From an uncultured Intestinimonas sp. (GTDB lineage Bacteria; Bacillota_A; Clostridia; Oscillospirales; Oscillospiraceae), in assembly GCA_958435885.1 (NCBI GenBank), contig CAUBHZ010000083.1, positions 1-7,369 of the forward strand: a stretch of 7,369 nt of DNA. The letters run 5' to 3'. The translations under genes were made by a program, and so were the position numbers. The notes under the pieces were generated by a model. It was given only the letters and a program-made list of their open reading frames with translations. It made no database searches and had not been told where the DNA came from. Shown piece after piece: positions 6,121 through 7,369 of this stretch (the first letter of the stretch is position 1; each line of letters starts with the position of its first letter).

Positions 6121-6135
6121 GGACAAGAAAGCGGA
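6112..6135. repeat. Tandem 12-bp direct repeat
   Basis: CAAGAAAGCGGA occurs twice in a row (6112-6123 and 6124-6135). The first copy contains the right arm of the inverted repeat at 6103-6120, so either copy could pair with GCTTTCTT (6103-6110). A slippage duplication is the simplest origin. Confidence 0.7.
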
Positions 6136-6142
6136 GCGCAGA

Positions 6143-6715
6143 TTACGCCTTCTGACCCAGGGCGAAGGCCTTCTTGTTCAGCTCCAGGAATTTTGCCGGC
6201 ACGCAGGCGCTGATGGCCTCCTGCCAGGCCTCCTCGGGGAAGTCGAAGTAGTGGGACAGCCGGCCCATGAGGACCAGGTTCACCGCCTTGCTGCTGCCGG
6301 CCTCTTCGGCCAGGGCCAGGCAGTCCAGAGCGTCCACCTTGGCGCCGGCGGCCTGCATCTTGGCCACCAGGTCCGTGGGGTACTCCGCCGCGCCGGTGAT
6401 GACCGGCATGGGGTCGATCTGCTGGGTGGAGGTGACGATCTGGCCGTCGGGCCGCAGGTACTCCAGCCACCGGGCCGCCTCCAGCAGCTCGAAGGAGACG
6501 ATGCAGTGGGCCTCGCCCTTATCGATGACGGGGGAGTAGACCCTGTCGCCGTAGCGGACATAGGTGACCACGCTGCCGCCCCGCTGGGACATGCCGTGGA
6601 CCTCGGAGACCTTCACGTCATAGCCCTGCTCCATGAGAAGGTGGCCCAGCAGCTTGCTGGCCAGCAGGGAGCCCTGGCCGCCCACGCCCACGATCATAAT
6701 GTTCTTGGTTTCCAT
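6143..6715 (-). CDS. iorB: Indolepyruvate ferredoxin oxidoreductase, beta subunit
   Basis: A 190-residue subunit of the 2-oxoacid:ferredoxin oxidoreductase superfamily (gamma-type domain). With IorA it converts arylpyruvates (indolepyruvate, phenylpyruvate, hydroxyphenylpyruvate) plus CoA to arylacetyl-CoA and CO2, reducing ferredoxin. The N-terminus IMIVGVGGQGSLLASKLLG (6-24) is the conserved GxGGQG start of this domain. SEVHGMSQRGGSVVTYVRYG (37-56) is the second family landmark. SPVIDKGEAHCIVSFELLEAAR and the C-terminal NLVLMGRLSHYFDFPEEAW are typical of IorB. Length fits the family (about 190-200). The start ATG is 3 bases past the iorA stop. AAGGAGG, which overlaps the end of iorA, lies about 8 bases upstream, pointing to translational coupling and equal subunit supply. 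Confidence 0.93.
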   Translation of the reverse strand: METKNIMIVGVGGQGSLLASKLLGHLLMEQGYDVKVSEVHGMSQRGGSVVTYVRYGDRVYSPVIDKGEAHCIVSFELLEAARWLEYLRPDGQIVTSTQQIDPMPVITGAAEYPTDLVAKMQAAGAKVDALDCLALAEEAGSSKAVNLVLMGRLSHYFDFPEEAWQEAISACVPAKFLELNKKAFALGQKA

Positions 6716-6718
6716 GGC

Positions 6719-7369
6719 TCAACCCTCCTTCCCGGTGCTCTCGAAGGCACCCACGGGGCACAGCTGCTCGCACACGCCGCAGCCCACGCACAGGGTGTTG
6801 TCCACCCGGGCCTTGCCCTCCTTGATGGAGATGGCGGGACAGCCGATCTTCATGCAGGACTTGCAGCCGATGCACTTGTCCTTGTTCACCGCAAGGGGGG
6901 GCTTGTGCTTGACGTACTTGAGGAGGGCGCAGGGCCGGCGGGAGATGATGACCGAGGGCTCCGCCGCGGAGAGTTCCTCCTTCACGGCCTGGTCGCAGGC
7001 CTTCAGGTCGTAGGGGTCCACCACCCGGACCCGGTGGAAGCCCATGGACCGGCACAGGGACTCCAGGTCGATCTTGCCCGCCGGGTCACCCTTGATGTTG
7101 TAGCCGGTGGTGGGGTTCTGCTGGTGGCCAGTCATGCCGGTGATGGAGTTGTCCAGGATGATGACGGTGGAGTTGGACTGGTTGTAGGCGATGTTGGCAA
7201 GGCCGGTCATGCCCGAGTGCATGAAGGTGGAGTCGCCGATGACGGCCACCGTCTTACCCTCGCTCTCGGCGCCCAGGGCCTTGTTGAAGCCGTGGATGGC
7301 CGACACGGAGGCGCCCATGCACAATGTCATCTCCATGGCCGCCAGAGGAGCCACGGCGCCCAGAGTGTA
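6719..7369 (-). CDS. iorA: Indolepyruvate ferredoxin oxidoreductase, alpha subunit (C-terminal part)
   Basis: The last 216 residues of IorA; the frame is open to the window edge, and full IorA is roughly 580-600 residues, so the N-terminal pyrimidine-binding region is outside. The GTG at 7354 is internal. Visible parts, numbered from the edge: YTLGAVAPL (1-9) leading to MGASVSAIHG, as in other IorA proteins; the thiamine diphosphate/Mg motif from GDS (45-47) to DN (73-74); and a ferredoxin-like tail with two [4Fe-4S] sites. The first site is Cys166, 169, 172, 177 in CIGCKSCMKIGCP; the second is Cys194, 197, 200, 204 in CVGCGVCEQLCP. All eight cysteines are intact. The tail passes electrons from the thiamine centre to ferredoxin. 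It is first in the visible iorA-iorB-paaK-ACT order; its promoter lies outside the window. Confidence 0.94.
   Translation of the reverse strand, partial: YTLGAVAPLAAMEMTLCMGASVSAIHGFNKALGAESEGKTVAVIGDSTFMHSGMTGLANIAYNQSNSTVIILDNSITGMTGHQQNPTTGYNIKGDPAGKIDLESLCRSMGFHRVRVVDPYDLKACDQAVKEELSAAEPSVIISRRPCALLKYVKHKPPLAVNKDKCIGCKSCMKIGCPAISIKEGKARVDNTLCVGCGVCEQLCPVGAFESTGKEG

Overview
This GC-rich window (strong C/G bias at third codon positions, AGGAGG-type ribosome binding sites, clostridial-style lipoprotein signal) looks like chromosome of an anaerobic gut Firmicute, most plausibly an Oscillospiraceae member of the Intestinimonas / Flavonifractor / Lawsonibacter kind. That assignment is inferred from gene content and composition; no marker gene is present. 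There is no rRNA, tRNA, CRISPR array, insertion sequence or phage gene, and no gene-free stretch above 300 bases.

The left part (1-4170, + strand) is a catabolic operon for Amadori products. In order it holds the 3' end of a PotC-type ABC permease, a PotD-type lipoprotein substrate-binding protein, a SIS-fold fructosamine-6-phosphate deglycase (FrlB-like), a TIM-barrel fructoselysine/psicoselysine epimerase (FrlC) and a PfkB-family fructoselysine 6-kinase (FrlD). The three enzymes form a complete route: epimerise psicoselysine to fructoselysine, phosphorylate it at C6, then cleave to glucose 6-phosphate and lysine. The adjacent polyamine-type importer probably brings in the substrate. The notable defect is an in-frame TAA at 524-526 that splits the binding-protein gene just after its lipoprotein signal and linker. 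A 14-bp perfect hairpin sits between frlB and frlC.

A strong bidirectional terminator (4194-4232) separates this operon from a convergent one. The right part (4249-7369, - strand) reads, in transcription order, iorA (5' part outside the window), iorB, a phenylacetate-CoA ligase (paaK type) and a tandem-ACT-domain protein. Together these interconvert aromatic 2-oxoacids, arylacetyl-CoA and arylacetate, with the ACT protein as a probable amino-acid sensor. The 143-base iorB-paaK gap carries two inverted repeats and a 12-bp tandem repeat.

No wholly unknown system is evident. The most interesting points are the broken binding protein, the polyamine-type importer linked to Amadori catabolism, the intra-operon hairpin, and the arylpyruvate/arylacetate module.
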